Shown here: positions 1 to 12,424 of the stretch, one piece after another | Layout: each line of letters starts with the position of its first letter | How positions within the stretch are numbered: position 1 is the stretch's first letter | NCBI RefSeq assembly: GCF_033297405.1 | Contig: NW_026944221.1 | Location: 62,001-126,000, forward strand | From: Parathielavia appendiculata | Taxonomy: Eukaryota > Ascomycota > Sordariomycetes > Sordariales > Chaetomiaceae | Direction of reading: 5' to 3' | DNA: 64,000 nucleotides | Notes under the pieces: generated by a model | What the model was told of the DNA's origin: nothing | The model's database searches: none | Seen by the model: only the letters and a program-made list of their open reading frames with translations | Program-made: the position numbers and the translations under genes

Positions 1-1713
1 GCGTACTTCTCTACAAACTAAGAGCACCTTGCAGCACCAGTACATGAACAATTTTTCGCATAATACTTTCCAACAGCCCCTTCCTTACGGGGCTGCAGGG
101 CAGTGCTTGACCTTCTAGGAGGGCACATGTTCGAACCGGATAAGTCCACCTGGGGGACGCCCCCGGGGTTTTCGTATGCCGACAACCTTCCTCACCGGTG
201 ACGATCGGGGAAGGCAGCAGGTCGGTGAGCTTTTTGATGTATTGGTCGACTCTATCAGATAGATTTTCTTTTCTGTTCTGTTCTTCTTCCTTTTCCCATA
301 TAGTACGAAAAGAATGAGGGACTGTATGCTGCATGACATCCCTGGACCGGTTTCATTTTTGCCTGCTTTGTTACTGCCGCCATATATCAGACTTCTGTTA
401 TCGCTCGTCGTAATATCAAGGAACGATACTCCCGCAACCATCTGCCGCGCTAACGCGTTATGCCGTTTTATGATCGTCGCGGTTCATCAAGTCATGCTTG
501 TTGGTCCAAACCAGCTCGTCGCGGCAAATCGGTGGTTTGACTGGTATATGTCGTTGGCTTCACTTCCCTTACTTTCTATCCTTCATGCGGTCTCCCTAGT
601 TGTTCGCACGTTTTACTTATCCGCCTGGGGCCTTGATCAAGCTGTCATCCGCTTACGCTTTCGCCTATCTGTCCCGCACATGTCTTCACGTGGCGAGGGC
701 CGTGCGTCATCAAGTGCCCCGCAAGCTGCAGCATAATCAGAACTCCTGCCTGGTCTGCTGCGGAGATTCCTGTTGTCGTGTTTGGCCTCGATAATCGATA
801 TTGCTTGCATTTGTGGGGTAAAAGCTTGATTGGGGTGACCGTAGGGGGTGCACCCTTGGGAGTCTGGGACGTTGCTTGTTTAGCTTGTTCAGTACCGAGT
901 ACAGTAGCATCCAACCGCCAAACTCTTCGGTTCCCATTTTATCCCAGTTTTAGCCAGAGTGCACCATCCTACTTTCCTGCGAGACATCCCAACCGCCTAC
1001 CGGTATCTGCAACTAAATCCAACGGTGGCCGCCTTCCTGCGACCTCGTTGCAACGAGGCAGCAGTTTCGGTGCTTTGTCAAGCTGACCAAATCCCAGATC
1101 GGAAGCTGATAGTATTGACAACCCCAAAATGGTTGTCACTTGTACAGGCACACGGCAAACGCTTACCGGAACGTGCATTCTTCGGGGAGGCCCTTGCGTC
1201 GGCTGCCGGAACTTGCCATCCATGCCATCGCCGTCGTGGCTACGGAGGAGTCTCAAGTGCCGTAACCGTCACGACCCCTAGACACCGAGCTTCACCCATG
1301 TGACACTGAAGCAATCAAGATCTCATTCTGGGAGCCATACTTTCTCTGCTATGGCTCTCACCTGTGCGTGTCCACGGATATGAGTCAAGGACCACGCCCC
1401 ACTCGGCCTATTCTATTTCAGAGACCCGGCACAGAACTTGCCGTGGGCCAAGATGGCGTTGCTGGAAGGCCAGGTAAATTCCAGGTATTGGACGAAGGGA
1501 CTGCCACATGATATGCGATCTAGACCGTCTTGGTTCTCAACGGCTAGTCGTGAGTGTTCGGTATGTGGTTCCGCTCCAGCGCAAGATCCTGTTCCGTATA
1601 AACTGGCTCACTGCCCTTGAACTCGCGTCAGGAGAGTTTCCTTGGCTTTTATCTTTTCAACTTCCTGACGGACGACGAGAGCATACTCTTCTTCTCCGAC
1701 CTAGTCTCACCAA
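1..1713. other. Left-edge intergenic region, no gene recognised
   Basis: Several short open frames occur on both strands, the longest about 140 codons at 314-736 on the plus strand. None shows a recognisable motif, a plausible exon chain or coding-like composition. The part from about 1300 to 1713 is upstream of the ferric reductase and probably holds its promoter and 5' UTR. Confidence 0.5.
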
Positions 1714-3846
1714 ATGACGGTGACGTCCGGCAACCCCTCGAGCGGCGGTGGGCATGGAGGAAGTACTGGTGCGGGAGACACCGGAAGCCATGGACACAGC
1801 AACCCTGCCATGGCGGCCTACTTCGCCCAGAGACAGGCGGTGACGGAGCGTATGATGGAGTACTATGCCGCCGGAATCTGCGGTCTGATGGCGCTTTTCG
1901 TCGTCCTACATTGGACTCGCTGGCTGTGGGCAAAGGCGGAAGGGTCAAACCGGACCGCTGGAGTACTGGAACTTCCATTCGTTGCGTGCTCGAGGTAGGG
2001 CATACTCCTTGCTGGACTTGCTCGAGGAACACCGGCTGACCAATCCAGACTCCTAAGGAACTTACTGATCCGGAAGATCACGGGGTTCAAGTCCGCTGGG
2101 CATGCCATTGTCGTCACAACCTACGTCGCCATCAATGCGGCCATCACATTCACCAATGTCGATACCAAATCTCTGGGCAGTCTAGCTCATAGGTTCGGCT
2201 GGTACGTTCGCCATCTTCTTGCCGGTTCCCCCATATCCTGCCATCGAGCACGTACTCATGCGCGTTGACGCACAGGGCATCGCTAGTCAACCTGGTCTTG
2301 GTCGTGTTTTTGGCCCTCAAGAACACCCCCCTGGCCTTTCTAACGGCCTATTCGTACGAGAGGCTCAACTGTCTGCACCGGATCGCCGGCTATACCGTGT
2401 TTGGTGCCATGGTTACCCACGCCGCCTTGTACACAGCCTTCTTCAACAGCCAAGGACGTCTCCTCGCCATTTACGCCGACAGGGGTCAGATTGCTGCCAT
2501 CGTGGCGGGTTTCGCCTTTTTAAGCGTTATCTTCTCTGCCGTGTTCCTTCGCCGTCTCCGATACGAACTGTTCTACGTCACGCACATATCCTCTTGGGTC
2601 GTGGCCGTCGTGGCGGTCGGCTTCCACCAACCCGTTTTCGCAAACAAAACGCTCCTAGTCACCCTCATTGCCGCGTCGACGTGGTTCAGCGACCGGGTCA
2701 TTAGGGCCGGCAGGATCTTGTATTACAGCGCCAACAACGAGGCGACACTGCACCCCCTTCCCGAAGGGGGCACCAAGGTCGTCATGAAGAAGGTACCAGC
2801 AAGGGCCGAACCGGGGAAGCACTGCTTCGTCTGGATTCCCGCCATCCGCCAGTTCGAGACGCATCCTTTTACCATTCACAGGAGCTCGCCCGTCGAGTTC
2901 ACGGTCAAGGCACGCAACGGATTCACGAGCGACCTCCACAAGTACGCGGCCGCTCATCCGGGCGCGACGGTGAGGGCGTCCATCGACGGCCCGTATGGCA
3001 CGTTTCCTGATCCAATGGATTTCGACAAGATCGTGCTCATCGCCGGGGGCGGAGGTGCTACATTCACGTTTGGGCTGGCGGTTAACGTCCTCGAGAGAAT
3101 GGACCAAGACTCGCCAAAGGACATTGTGTTTATCTGGGCCGTCAAGAACCATGGTGAGTCCCCACCCACATACTACCCACATCGCTACACGCGTCGTGTA
3201 TCCGGGCGGTACTGACGAGTTTTGGTGGGTAACAGAAAACCTCTCCTGGTTCAGAGAACAGCTGGACCTCCTGCGGGCGCACCCGCACTCACCCAGAGTC
3301 AATGTCTCCCTCTACGTCACACGGACCTCATTATCGGAATCGGATCTGCTTAACCGGAGCGGGCACCGCGGGCCCGCTGTCGGTTCGGATTCATCCTCCG
3401 AGGGCACCGATTCACCTCCCCTATCGCCGGCCGTGTCAGACCCAGAGAAAAACGGCGGCACCCACATCCCCGCATCCTCGCTCCGTTGGCCGTGTCTTTC
3501 CCGGGGTGATGTCGAGAAGGAGCTGGAGTGCAGCGCCCTCGAGACGCGGGTTGAGCGAGTGCATGGCGCAGCGCTTGAGAAGAAGGACGCGACCAGCACC
3601 ACCATCGCCGCTACTGCTGCCCACGGGACGGCACACGCCTTTTTCGAGTACGCGGTCATGGCGGGAAGGCCGGATGCGGCATCGCTCATCCGCGACGCCG
3701 TTGGGAGCACACCGCGGAATGGGCGCGTGCTGGTTGCTGCGTGCGGGCCCGACGGGCTGATGCGGGTTGTCCAGGATACGACGGCGAGACTGATTGTCGG
3801 CGATGGTCCGGCTGTGGAGCTGCATTGTGAACAGTTTGGTTGGTAG
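1714..3846 (+). CDS. Ferric-chelate reductase (FRE/NOX-type metalloreductase)
   Basis: Plasma-membrane flavocytochrome that passes electrons from NADPH through FAD and two haems to extracellular Fe(III) or Cu(II) before uptake. I read four exons, 1714-1994, 2049-2201, 2276-3153 and 3236-3846, joining in frame to 640 residues, typical for the family. An N-terminal membrane span lies near residues 50-75. The haem core has two H-x13-H pairs, at about H179/H193 and H248/H262, in successive helices. The FAD motif HPFT is near 341-344, an NADPH-binding glycine loop (GGGGATFTFG) near 402, and a CGPDG motif lies near the C-terminus, as expected. The cytosolic NADPH half carries a hydrophilic Ser/Pro/Thr-rich insertion, common in fungal members. 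The start is the ATG followed by a Gly/His-rich N-terminus. No siderophore or multicopper-oxidase neighbour is visible, so the substrate is inferred from the family only. Confidence 0.9.
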
Positions 3847-5307
3847 GTATAGCCCCTAGGTTCACTGAAACCTCCCAGGTCTAAATGGACTCATGTTACA
3901 CTACACTTTGCTCTCTGACCCTAAAAGACGTCGAGGCCTGCTTTGGATACCTTGAATTTCTTGCTTGTATTTCATCCTCCTGGGACTGAGTCGGCATTAC
4001 GTTCGGGTCTGACTCTTTCAACTCATATACCGCTTACCTGTGATTGATTTCCTTCCGGATCGGTATCGTGGAAAACCATCAATGTCATGATCGCATCACG
4101 AGCCATTTCCGCCACCTCGACCAGACGTCACGGCACCGTCTGGCAGCACCAGACGAAGAAGCCCGGGGCTGGCAGCGATGATGGATCCGATTTTTTCCAG
4201 AGGTCCGGTCAACGACGCCGCTCCCGACAATCGGTACCCGGTGCGAATGCCGCAGGTTGAAACACGACACCTTTACCTTCCAGTTCGCCAGACCTCGGCG
4301 ACAGTCGACCATCCGGAGGAGCAATACTTCGGTCATACCCGGCGCTCCGCTGTCTACTCTAGTTGGTCAACACCTCAAGGGAATTGCCGCGAACATTGAA
4401 CAACAGCTACAGTCTAGGCCTGGTTTGTTCGTACTACCTCGAGATATGAGAAGAAGTTAACGGAATGTATGAAGAAACAAAGAAAAAGATACAAGTCAAC
4501 TATGTCAAAGTGAAAGAAGACGATGTGTAACACCTGAACTATTTGAGTTCCGCGCTAATAAACAAACCAGGGTTGACTTGTATGATAGCTCCGGCTGGCA
4601 GTCGTCGAAGACTCCAAGTACGTGGATACAAAAGGGATCATTGCCCTCGACGCCGCATGATCTTGTTATGCAAGGCCTTATAGCCAACTCTTTTGCTTGT
4701 TTTCTCGAGGCTTCCCCTCTTTCCGAAGACCCTGCATCAGCACCCACAACTGCTCTGTGCGGTATAATTTTTCGCGTTATCTCGATGTAAGGTTGAAGCT
4801 GACTCGCCCTGCTGCAAATCTGGCCTTGGCTTGCGCAATCGCTGCGCTTTGTAAATAGCTGCATGCAGCAAGACGTTGATAGAAAACCCCAGTCACCGCC
4901 TTTCGAGTTATTCGCAGCAATTCCAGCTTGAGCTATTCTCTTCCTTTTACCGTCATATGTTCGCATTCAGCATTTATAACATAAATGTTTTCGATTCCTT
5001 TGATTTGGAGCCCTTAGCCTCACCTTTCCCCCTTCCCATGCTCATTCGGTGACTGACGTCAGGTCCGAGTTCGGCTCTCAATCAGCTCGCCAATCAGCAA
5101 CTGGACCGTGCGACACATTCTCTGACCGACAGCTCTTCCTTGCCTTCTTGGCCGACCAAGCAATTCAAACCTCCGAGTCCCAGGAAGTCACCAAAGCTCT
5201 CAAAGCTCTCAGATCGTGACTGCCTTGAAGCTCCACCTCGAAACCACCTGCCCGGTCCAAGCACACGAGCGTCGCGATAGCATATCAATCGATTATTTCC
5301 ACCAGCC
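3847..5307. other. Intergenic region between ferric reductase and CBM48 gene
   Basis: No convincing gene. A plus-strand frame at 4087-4259 starts with an Arg/Ser/Thr-rich peptide that could resemble a mitochondrial presequence, but it has no recognisable continuation. A 153-codon minus frame at 4505-4966 has no motif. The segment before 5308 is the probable promoter and leader of the next gene. Confidence 0.45.
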
Positions 5308-8300
5308 ATGCGCAGTTTCACATTCAAGTGGTCAGTTTCACGCCAAATCATTCATGTCCCAGGAACCTGGAGCTTGCATCCGGCAGGCAGAGCTTCTGGC
5401 TGTCGCTGCTCCCCGGGCAGCGCTTCTGGGCCCCGCTCCATGACGAATTCATTGCATCTTTTCTGTGGGAAGCTGGCTAACACTGGTACTTGAATGCGCT
5501 CAACACAGGCCCCAGCCAGCGGACGAAGTCTTCGTGACGGGGACCTTCGACAGCTGGGCGAAAACCACGCGTCTGGACCGGGTTGGCCAGGGTTTTGAAA
5601 GAACACTGGAGTTCCCGGATTCTCCTGGCAAGATCGTATACAAGGTCAGTGAGCTGATTCATTTTGCACCACGTTTCGAGATTCCCCTCTTGAACCGTGA
5701 GTTTGCCTCGAGACAGGCCGGCGTTATATCAACCCGCCAGGACTGCCTCGCAAAAAGGCGCGATGAATCCGAAGCAGCGGTGAGCTCGGTGAGGGTCGAC
5801 CTGGAAGCCCCGCGACGCCCATCCCGCCCCGCCAACATCCTCCGCCAAGACCACCGCACAACGTCGCGTCGCAGGAAAGGACTCGACGATGACTCTGCCC
5901 TGGTCTTGTTTCAAATACTGTTCTCAGCGTACATTGCTGTCTTTAGCATGCTGGGCGCGGGCTTCATGACGCATTGCTCTTGTGCGCCTTCCAACCCAAC
6001 TGCACCGGAAAGACCGGCGCAGGCATGAAAGGGTGAGCAGAACATGGTGGGCGATCACAAGCGAAGGAGCAAATCTCCTTTTAGCGGCAACCCGTGTGGG
6101 ACCCTGGGCAGGGCGCTGCGAAAACAGCCATCTGGCCCGTGACCCAGAACGGGGACAGGGGATGCTGCCATGGTTCTGTTCCAACAAGCTTGACATCACC
6201 CCTCTTTTCGCGCCCGGGCCCTCCCCTTCAAAGCTGGCATGGTCCCCGCTTCTTTTGCGCATGACAACATTGACATTGGCCGTTTCATGCCATCGCACCA
6301 GCATCAGACTCGATTACTGACGCACCATTCGCATACAGTTTGTCGTCGACGGACGCTGGGAACTCGATACTACTGCGCCGCAAGAGAAAGACGATCAAGG
6401 AATTGTCAACAACATCCTGCTACCGGAACAAATGGACAAGGTCGAGGAAGCTTCCCAGGCTGCGGCCATCAACAACCTCGTGCCCGATTCCACCTCGGTT
6501 CAATTGGCTGGCGCTGTGCCTCTGGAGAGCAAGAAGGAAGCACAACAGAAGGACAAGCCCGAGGTCACAGAGGGCGGGAGCTCAGGTGCTGCTGCCACAC
6601 TCAACTCGGCGGCCCCCGACTCTACAACAGCCCAATTGGCCGCCGCTGTTCCGCTGGAAGACAAACAGGCATTGGCCTCGACCCCAGGTGACTTTCCCCA
6701 GTCGCCGGCACCCGAGACCGAAGAAGAGGAGAAGGGCGGCAACGAGGAGAAAGTCGACAGCCTCCCAGGCAGCTTTCCTGAAACGCCGGCCGCCGACCTC
6801 AACAAAGAGGTGAAGGTCGACCCGCTCCCAGCCGCCGATGGTGCCGTAAATCCCATCAAACTCCAGCCTGGCGAGCAAGTTCCCAAGGATTTCTCAGCCG
6901 GCGCCGTGGACAGCCACGTCACTCTTGACAAGGAATCGTACGAGAAGAGCGATCGCATCCCGGGCGTTGAGACCACTCTTCCCTACGTTACAGGCAACAT
7001 GATTCCCGAGTCGAGCTTGCCCATCACGGGAGCCAACGACGTCAACATCAACACCGTCGCTCCTGAATCAACCACGGCCAATCTGGCCGGCGAGGTCCCC
7101 CTGGAGCCCAAGGTTCCTGACATCGTCAAAAAGAGTCAAGAGCAGGCAGAGGTTGAACCGGAGGCAAGCGCCAATAGTGAGGAAGTGAAGGAGAAGGCGG
7201 CCGTTGAAGATGAGCTCCTGGCAAAGGTTCCCGAAGCTCCGTCGACGTCGGAGGGCACCGCTGGCAAGGGGACAGAGAAGTCCGAGACGGACAAGACAGG
7301 GGTTGAGACGGTGCTCGCTGCTACGAGCACGGCCGGCGCAGCGGCGTTGGGCGCGGCGACCTCTGCCGGCGAAGTGGCGCTCGGTGCGGCGATAACCGCG
7401 GCCGAGACCGCTGGTCCCGTTGCGGCTGGTGCTGCGACCAAGGCCGGTGGCGCCGCCGCTGGGGTTGCGGCCCAGGCGAGCGATGCTGCTGCTAACATTG
7501 CGTCCGTGGTGACAACCGTCGCAACCGACGCCGCCAACAGCCTGTCCAATGCTGTCAAGGGAGTCTTGCCGGGCGCCACCCACGAGGCCGAGACTGTGGT
7601 CCAGGAAAAGCAGAAGGCTGCCATTGACAGCGTGTCTCCGGAAGTTCCGGCCGAGGTTAAGGAGTCCATGCGGGAGGCGGGCGCGAGCCCGGAGGCTGCT
7701 GTTAACAGTGCTGCTGTGGAAGAAAAGAAAGGGTACGAAGCCGAGCTGCTTGAGAAGGTGAAGCCGGCCGAGGCGGTCGGTGGATCGTCGGCGGAGGCCA
7801 CCGAAAAGGTGAAAGCAGCGGAGGAGACCAAGCCTACCGGGGAGAGCAGACCTGCCGAGGAGAACAAGCTTGCGGCTGTGACAAATATGGAGGCTATCGA
7901 GACCCTCCCTAAAGTCGAGCCTGCCGAGGCCCCCCAAGCCGAGACCAAGCCGAAACCTTCTGATGAGGGCACGGTTCTGGCTGTAGAACCCCCTCAGCCT
8001 ATTGAGGCCGTCAAGGCTGTCGACGAGGCCAAGCCCTCGGAAACGCCAAAGCCTGTTGAAGAAGCCAAGCCCACCGAGGACAGTGCGCCCGCGGTGACCG
8101 CCTTGGCTGCTGAGCCACCAAAGCCCACCGAGGAAGTGAAGGCCGTCGATGTGGCTCCGAGCACAGAGACTCCCAAGGCGACTGAAGAGACAAAGCCTAC
8201 TAAACCGGCCACAGCTGTGCCTGCGCCTACGGAGATTGAGGCTGTGAGACCTGCGGTTGAACAAGCCGCGACAGCCGAGCAGGCTGCGCCGGTTGAGGCG

Positions 8301-8435
8301 GCGGCCAAACACGCTGCACCCAACGGCACCACCAACACCACCGCCGGCGCCAGCTCGAGCAAGGCTACGTCGGACAAGAAGAAGAAGCATAGGATCAGCG
8401 GCTTCTTCAACAAACTGAAGGAGAAGCTGAAGTAG
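5308..8435 (+). CDS. CBM48/AMPK1-type protein, CRP1/Mdg1 (cruciform-DNA-binding) family
   Basis: I read exons 5308-5330, 5509-5644 and 6339-8435, giving 751 residues. The first ~85 residues form an AMPK-beta-like glycogen-binding (CBM48) fold: it opens with FTFKWPQPADEVFVTG, continues through TFDSWAK and ends near FVVDGRWELDTTAPQEKD with NNILLP. This is the arrangement in yeast Crp1 and Mdg1, linked to cruciform DNA binding and pheromone signalling; the role here is inferred. The rest is a long acidic Ala/Pro/Glu/Lys-rich disordered tail. Three copies of a PDSTxxxLAxxVPLE-type motif sit near residues 102, 147 and 295, followed by an Ala-rich stretch and a basic C-terminus (KKKKHRISGFFNKLKEKLK). 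The second intron is 694 nt, unusually long for this window, but both junctions keep the domain in frame. Confidence 0.87.
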
Positions 8436-9667
8436 CCTTGCGCGGCAACCCATCCTCCCTTTTCCCTTCGCTCGCTATTCCCCGTCTTTTCACCGGGCAT
8501 CCGTCTTGTATCATATCTGCTCTCGGGTCATCTTTGTTGGCTGTGTGGCAGGGTTGTTCCAAGATGGCAGTGTGACGATGGGTAATGATGTTTTTTTGTG
8601 ATTAGGAGGGCCTTGTCTTCACGGTGATTGTCTAGTACTCGAGTTGGTCATACCAAAGGCGATGGAAGTTTTGTTGGGAAATTGGCGGGAAGTCGGAAGC
8701 TTGGTTTTGTGTCACTGTGTGGGAGGCTCGAGTAATCTCGATATCCAGCCCCATTACCATGGCTTGTTTTCAGTTCGGGGGGTGGCTTTTTGTCTAGTGT
8801 TAATGTTTTTTGTTTGGCTTGAGGATCGGTATATTGGGATTCAGCCTAGTAAATGGGTATGCTGGTGTTCAAAGCTGCTTGTTGTGAAGGGATCTGTGAT
8901 TTCGCTTGTTCCAGCCATGCGCTGACGTCTTGCATTGGGCACCCTACCTTAAAGGCCACCCCACGGACACGTTGTGTTGCGCACAATGACTAGTAGGAAC
9001 TGGAGCGCCATGTCTTCTAATGGTCGTTTAGGTCGAGCAAGTGGACTTGAAAGACTGCAGATTGAAATTGGAATGCACCGTTCCCATCAATATGTGGTAC
9101 GGATGGCCAAGATCAACTGGAGGGCCTAACTTGGTGTGTTACTGGGTGTCGCTGGAAGCCATCACCCCAATGACACACTCACTCATAAAAGTCACCTGAC
9201 ACAGTGCTCGCCGGGGCTCGGGAGCCACTCCGCCGATGGCTCAAATCATGGACTTTGCCCCGCGGATCGGTCGTGACTCTTCCTCCTTCCGTCAACACCC
9301 GTGGGGTCCAGACTGGGCCCCTCCGACTCCATTTGCCGTCGCCATCGAAGACGAACTATGCCCAAACATAACGGTACTGCCGAAAGTGCAAGATTATCTG
9401 TTTGATTATGGGAAGGACATTTGGCCATTTCGACGACCAATTCGCAAGCCATTGACCCGTTAGCGAAGTGCTTTCGCAGAGGTCCGGAAGGGGTAGACCC
9501 ACTACCTACCACTCCGGTCGCCCCCGTCGTGTCAACCCATCGGCAGCGAGCTCGCAACGGACGGTCATACATACACCACTATTCGTCAAGACCTGCACGC
9601 AGGCTACCGTGGACGGTACCTGCCAGAGCTCTGTCGCAGTTCCCTCGACTAAACTTACCTCTCCAAC
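8436..9667. other. Intergenic region (3' UTR of CBM48 gene, promoter of RING gene)
   Basis: No supported gene. A 75-codon frame at 9236-9463 has no recognisable motif. T-rich sequence just after 8436 is compatible with a 3' UTR. The 300 bases before 9668 are probably promoter and 5' UTR of the RING gene. Confidence 0.5.
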
Positions 9668-11683
9668 ATGAGCGCGACGCCATCCGCTCCGAGCAAGGCG
9701 CCATCGGCACCAGCGGCAGCGAGCCACTCGCCATCGGCTCCTGCGACTTCCAATACAAGCTTCGACACTAATCGGCGTCCGTCGCAGAGTCCGCTGCACC
9801 CTCAGGCTGCCCCGAGGAAAGGTCAGGGCTCGAAAAAGCAACACCGGAACCAGCGGCGAGCTGGAACGCCGGGAGACATGAGGCACCTTGACGACGAGGA
9901 CGCATTGGCCGAGATGCGTGCTCTGCGGAATGCGTCGAGCCGGCGTGGCCAGACTTCCATCACGCACTTGATGAGTTACGCCTTGCCCCCACGCCCTCAC
10001 GATAGTCACCACACATCCTACTCCCGCTCCTACCGACGCAACCCTTCCTGGGGCGTAGGCTCAGGTTACCATGCCGCCGACAAGGCTCGCTACATCCATG
10101 CGAACTACCGCTTCGTCGTCGCCCCCAACGGCAATTACACGGCCCAAGCCGCCGACGCCGACCAGCATCTTGACTGGGGCGATGTCCTGCAGGTCATCGC
10201 CTCGGCCGAGTCGCAGCAGGCGTCCTGCCCCATCTGCCTCTCCGACCCGATCTCGCCACGCATGGCTAAGTGCGGGCACATATTTTGCCTGCCCTGCCTG
10301 ATGCGCTTCATGAACACCAGCAATAGTGAGGAGCCGGGCAAGAAGCAGAGTCGGTGGAGGAAGTGCCCGATTTGCGAGGACGCCATCTACTTGTCTGATG
10401 TGCGGCCTGTGAGGTTCTATGCCGGCCAGGAGTGCCCGCTGCCCCGCAAGGGGGACGACGTCATTCTTCGTCTCATGATGCGGAGTGGCCGAAGCACGCT
10501 GGCGTTGCCAAAGGAAGGCGCCGCCGACGTGTTACAGTCGGGCAAGGATATTCCATGGCATTTTGCGGCCAATGTCCTGGACTATGCCAGGATCATGCGA
10601 GGCACCAGCGACTACATGGTAGAGCAGTTTGACCGCGAGATCGAAGACCTACTGAGACAGGAGAAGGAGGACGAGCTCCTCTATCACGAGGACAACGAGT
10701 GGACACAGAAGGCGATCAGGGTCATCAGGACGGCCAAGGAGAAGCTGGCCGAGTCTGGCGAGACGGAACCGGTACCTGCCCTTACCACCGCGACCCCGGG
10801 ACCGAGCCAGACGAAGCAAGTCGAGCAAGACTTCTACTTCTACACCTCCCCGCCCCATCTGTACCTCTCACCGCTGGATATCCGGATTCTCAAGACCAAG
10901 TACGGTTCGTTTTCGGCCTTCCCTTCCACCCTCCTGCCGAGGGTGGAACACATCACGACCGGCCATGTGGTTGACGAGGCCTTGCGGAAACGGGCCAAAT
11001 ATCTCGGCCATCTACCTCGAGGTTGCCTGATCAGCTTCCTGGAGTGCGATTGGACGGATATCGTCCCCCCGGAGATCTTGGCCACCTTCTCGGACGAGAT
11101 TGAGCGCCGTCGCAGGCGCAACCGGGAGAAGGCAACGCAGGAGGAGCGCGAGAGGTTGCAGGCGGAACGACTCGAGGCAGCCGCGATTCGCGACGCGAGG
11201 AGGAATCTCGACGGCGGCGCCACTGACGAAGGGGTGACGGTGCGGTTTGGCAGTTCCTCTGGCGTAGGCGTCAATGAGCCACCGGTAGATATGAACGATT
11301 TCCTTCCGCTTGGCGCCGGCGGCACGACGCCGCCAAACCCTAGACCGGGTTTCTCGTCGCTCGCGAATATGAGCACCAGTCCGACGGGCCGGAGGACTGT
11401 TTGGGGAACACCCTTAATTGCAGGTCCGCGCGAGGAGATTTTCGCAACACCCCGCCATCAGGTCGATGATGGGTGGTTGAAGGATACTGATGTTCTCGAG
11501 ACGCTGGGTGCTGCGGACATTGCTGCGCAGCTTGAGGCGTTGGGCGTCGAATCCGACGGTGCTCCGAGCAGCGCAGCCGCCGGGGCTGGTGTTGGAGCGT
11601 CTGGAGGAGGAGGAAACGGCGGCAAGAAGAAAAAGAAGCAGAAGATCACGCTGATGAGTACAGGTGGTCGAAGGGGTCTTTAG
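9668..11683 (+). CDS. RING-finger E3 ubiquitin ligase, RNF10/Mag2 family
   Basis: A single 671-codon exon. The disordered N-terminus is rich in Ser, Pro and Ala. The C3HC4 RING finger begins at CPIC (about residue 187), continues with CGHIFCLPC and closes with CPIC near 232. A loop of about 20 residues containing a Lys/Arg-rich stretch separates the last two cysteine pairs, as in RNF10. Right after the RING comes the family-typical segment with VRPVRF and a polar LPRKGDDVILRLMMR stretch. A charged, coiled-coil-like region rich in Arg/Glu lies near 470-510 and the C-terminus ends in a Gly-rich, Lys-rich tail. Yeast Mag2 and human RNF10 ubiquitinate uS3/uS5 of stalled 40S subunits; the same role here is inferred from family membership. 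Confidence 0.88.
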   Translation: MSATPSAPSKAPSAPAAASHSPSAPATSNTSFDTNRRPSQSPLHPQAAPRKGQGSKKQHRNQRRAGTPGDMRHLDDEDALAEMRALRNASSRRGQTSITHLMSYALPPRPHDSHHTSYSRSYRRNPSWGVGSGYHAADKARYIHANYRFVVAPNGNYTAQAADADQHLDWGDVLQVIASAESQQASCPICLSDPISPRMAKCGHIFCLPCLMRFMNTSNSEEPGKKQSRWRKCPICEDAIYLSDVRPVRFYAGQECPLPRKGDDVILRLMMRSGRSTLALPKEGAADVLQSGKDIPWHFAANVLDYARIMRGTSDYMVEQFDREIEDLLRQEKEDELLYHEDNEWTQKAIRVIRTAKEKLAESGETEPVPALTTATPGPSQTKQVEQDFYFYTSPPHLYLSPLDIRILKTKYGSFSAFPSTLLPRVEHITTGHVVDEALRKRAKYLGHLPRGCLISFLECDWTDIVPPEILATFSDEIERRRRRNREKATQEERERLQAERLEAAAIRDARRNLDGGATDEGVTVRFGSSSGVGVNEPPVDMNDFLPLGAGGTTPPNPRPGFSSLANMSTSPTGRRTVWGTPLIAGPREEIFATPRHQVDDGWLKDTDVLETLGAADIAAQLEALGVESDGAPSSAAAGAGVGASGGGGNGGKKKKKQKITLMSTGGRRGL

Positions 11684-12424
11684 TTGGCTTTGCCGGACAG
11701 AGTTTGTTCTTGCAGCTTTGAAGCTTAGAGGTTATCCGAAGGAGCATGGGGGAGAGGCCTTCATCGAGCTGCCGTCTCGGGACTCTGCATGAATGGCGTC
11801 TTTTGTATTCGAAAGAAACGGGGCATGGTTCGATTTACGGTGATGGCGCCCCGGCGTGAAATTGGTGTATTCACCTTGTGAAGTCAAAGATTATTTAAGG
11901 TACCCTACAGCGTTTTGTCGAGATGGGCTTTTCCACTGGCGGTTTGTTGCGCCCTTTTAAGGCACCATTTATATATTGTTACCAAACTGGCTTGTTTCCT
12001 TCCACAAAGCTTCCAAAGGGTACTATTCTGCTTTGATTCCACGTGTTATTGCTCAGCATCATAGAGGTGGTTGTTTAAAAGGTTGCCCCACGAGCTGGAG
12101 GTACCTCTGTACCGTAGACAACGGGCCCCAGCTGCAACCGACATGAAGTCATCGATCGCTCAGTGATCGTCTTATTACCTGTTCTCTGAACTTCCGTGAG
12201 TGAGTTGATTGTCAGGAAGAGCAATGCACAGCAGCGTCGCCATGACATCACGCGCTGATGTCATTCTTGTCATTGAGTGAGGCCCAGCCCCTATTTGAGA
12301 GTCAGAGCACTCAACCTCATGCCGCCCGACCGTAGCCCTTGCGTAGTCAAAGCCACGATACTCTAGTGCCACGAAGTGTGCAAACAGACCTCAAAACATT
12401 AAACAGATTTCTCATCCCTCAACC
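11684..12424. other. Intergenic region
   Basis: 3' flank of the RING gene and promoter of the small disordered-protein gene. T-rich and moderately AT-rich, with no gene-like frame. Confidence 0.5.

Noticed and set aside
2089..2100. tRNA-like GGGTTCAAGTCC
   Set aside because: It lies inside an exon of the ferric reductase and no cloverleaf surrounds it.
4505..4966. 153-codon minus frame
   Set aside because: No conserved motif, no plausible splice continuation, AT-richer codon use than real genes nearby.
7068..8453. 461-codon minus-strand open frame
   Set aside because: It is the antisense shadow of the Ala/Glu-rich tail of the CBM48 protein; such GC-rich, low-complexity coding regions give long open shadows.
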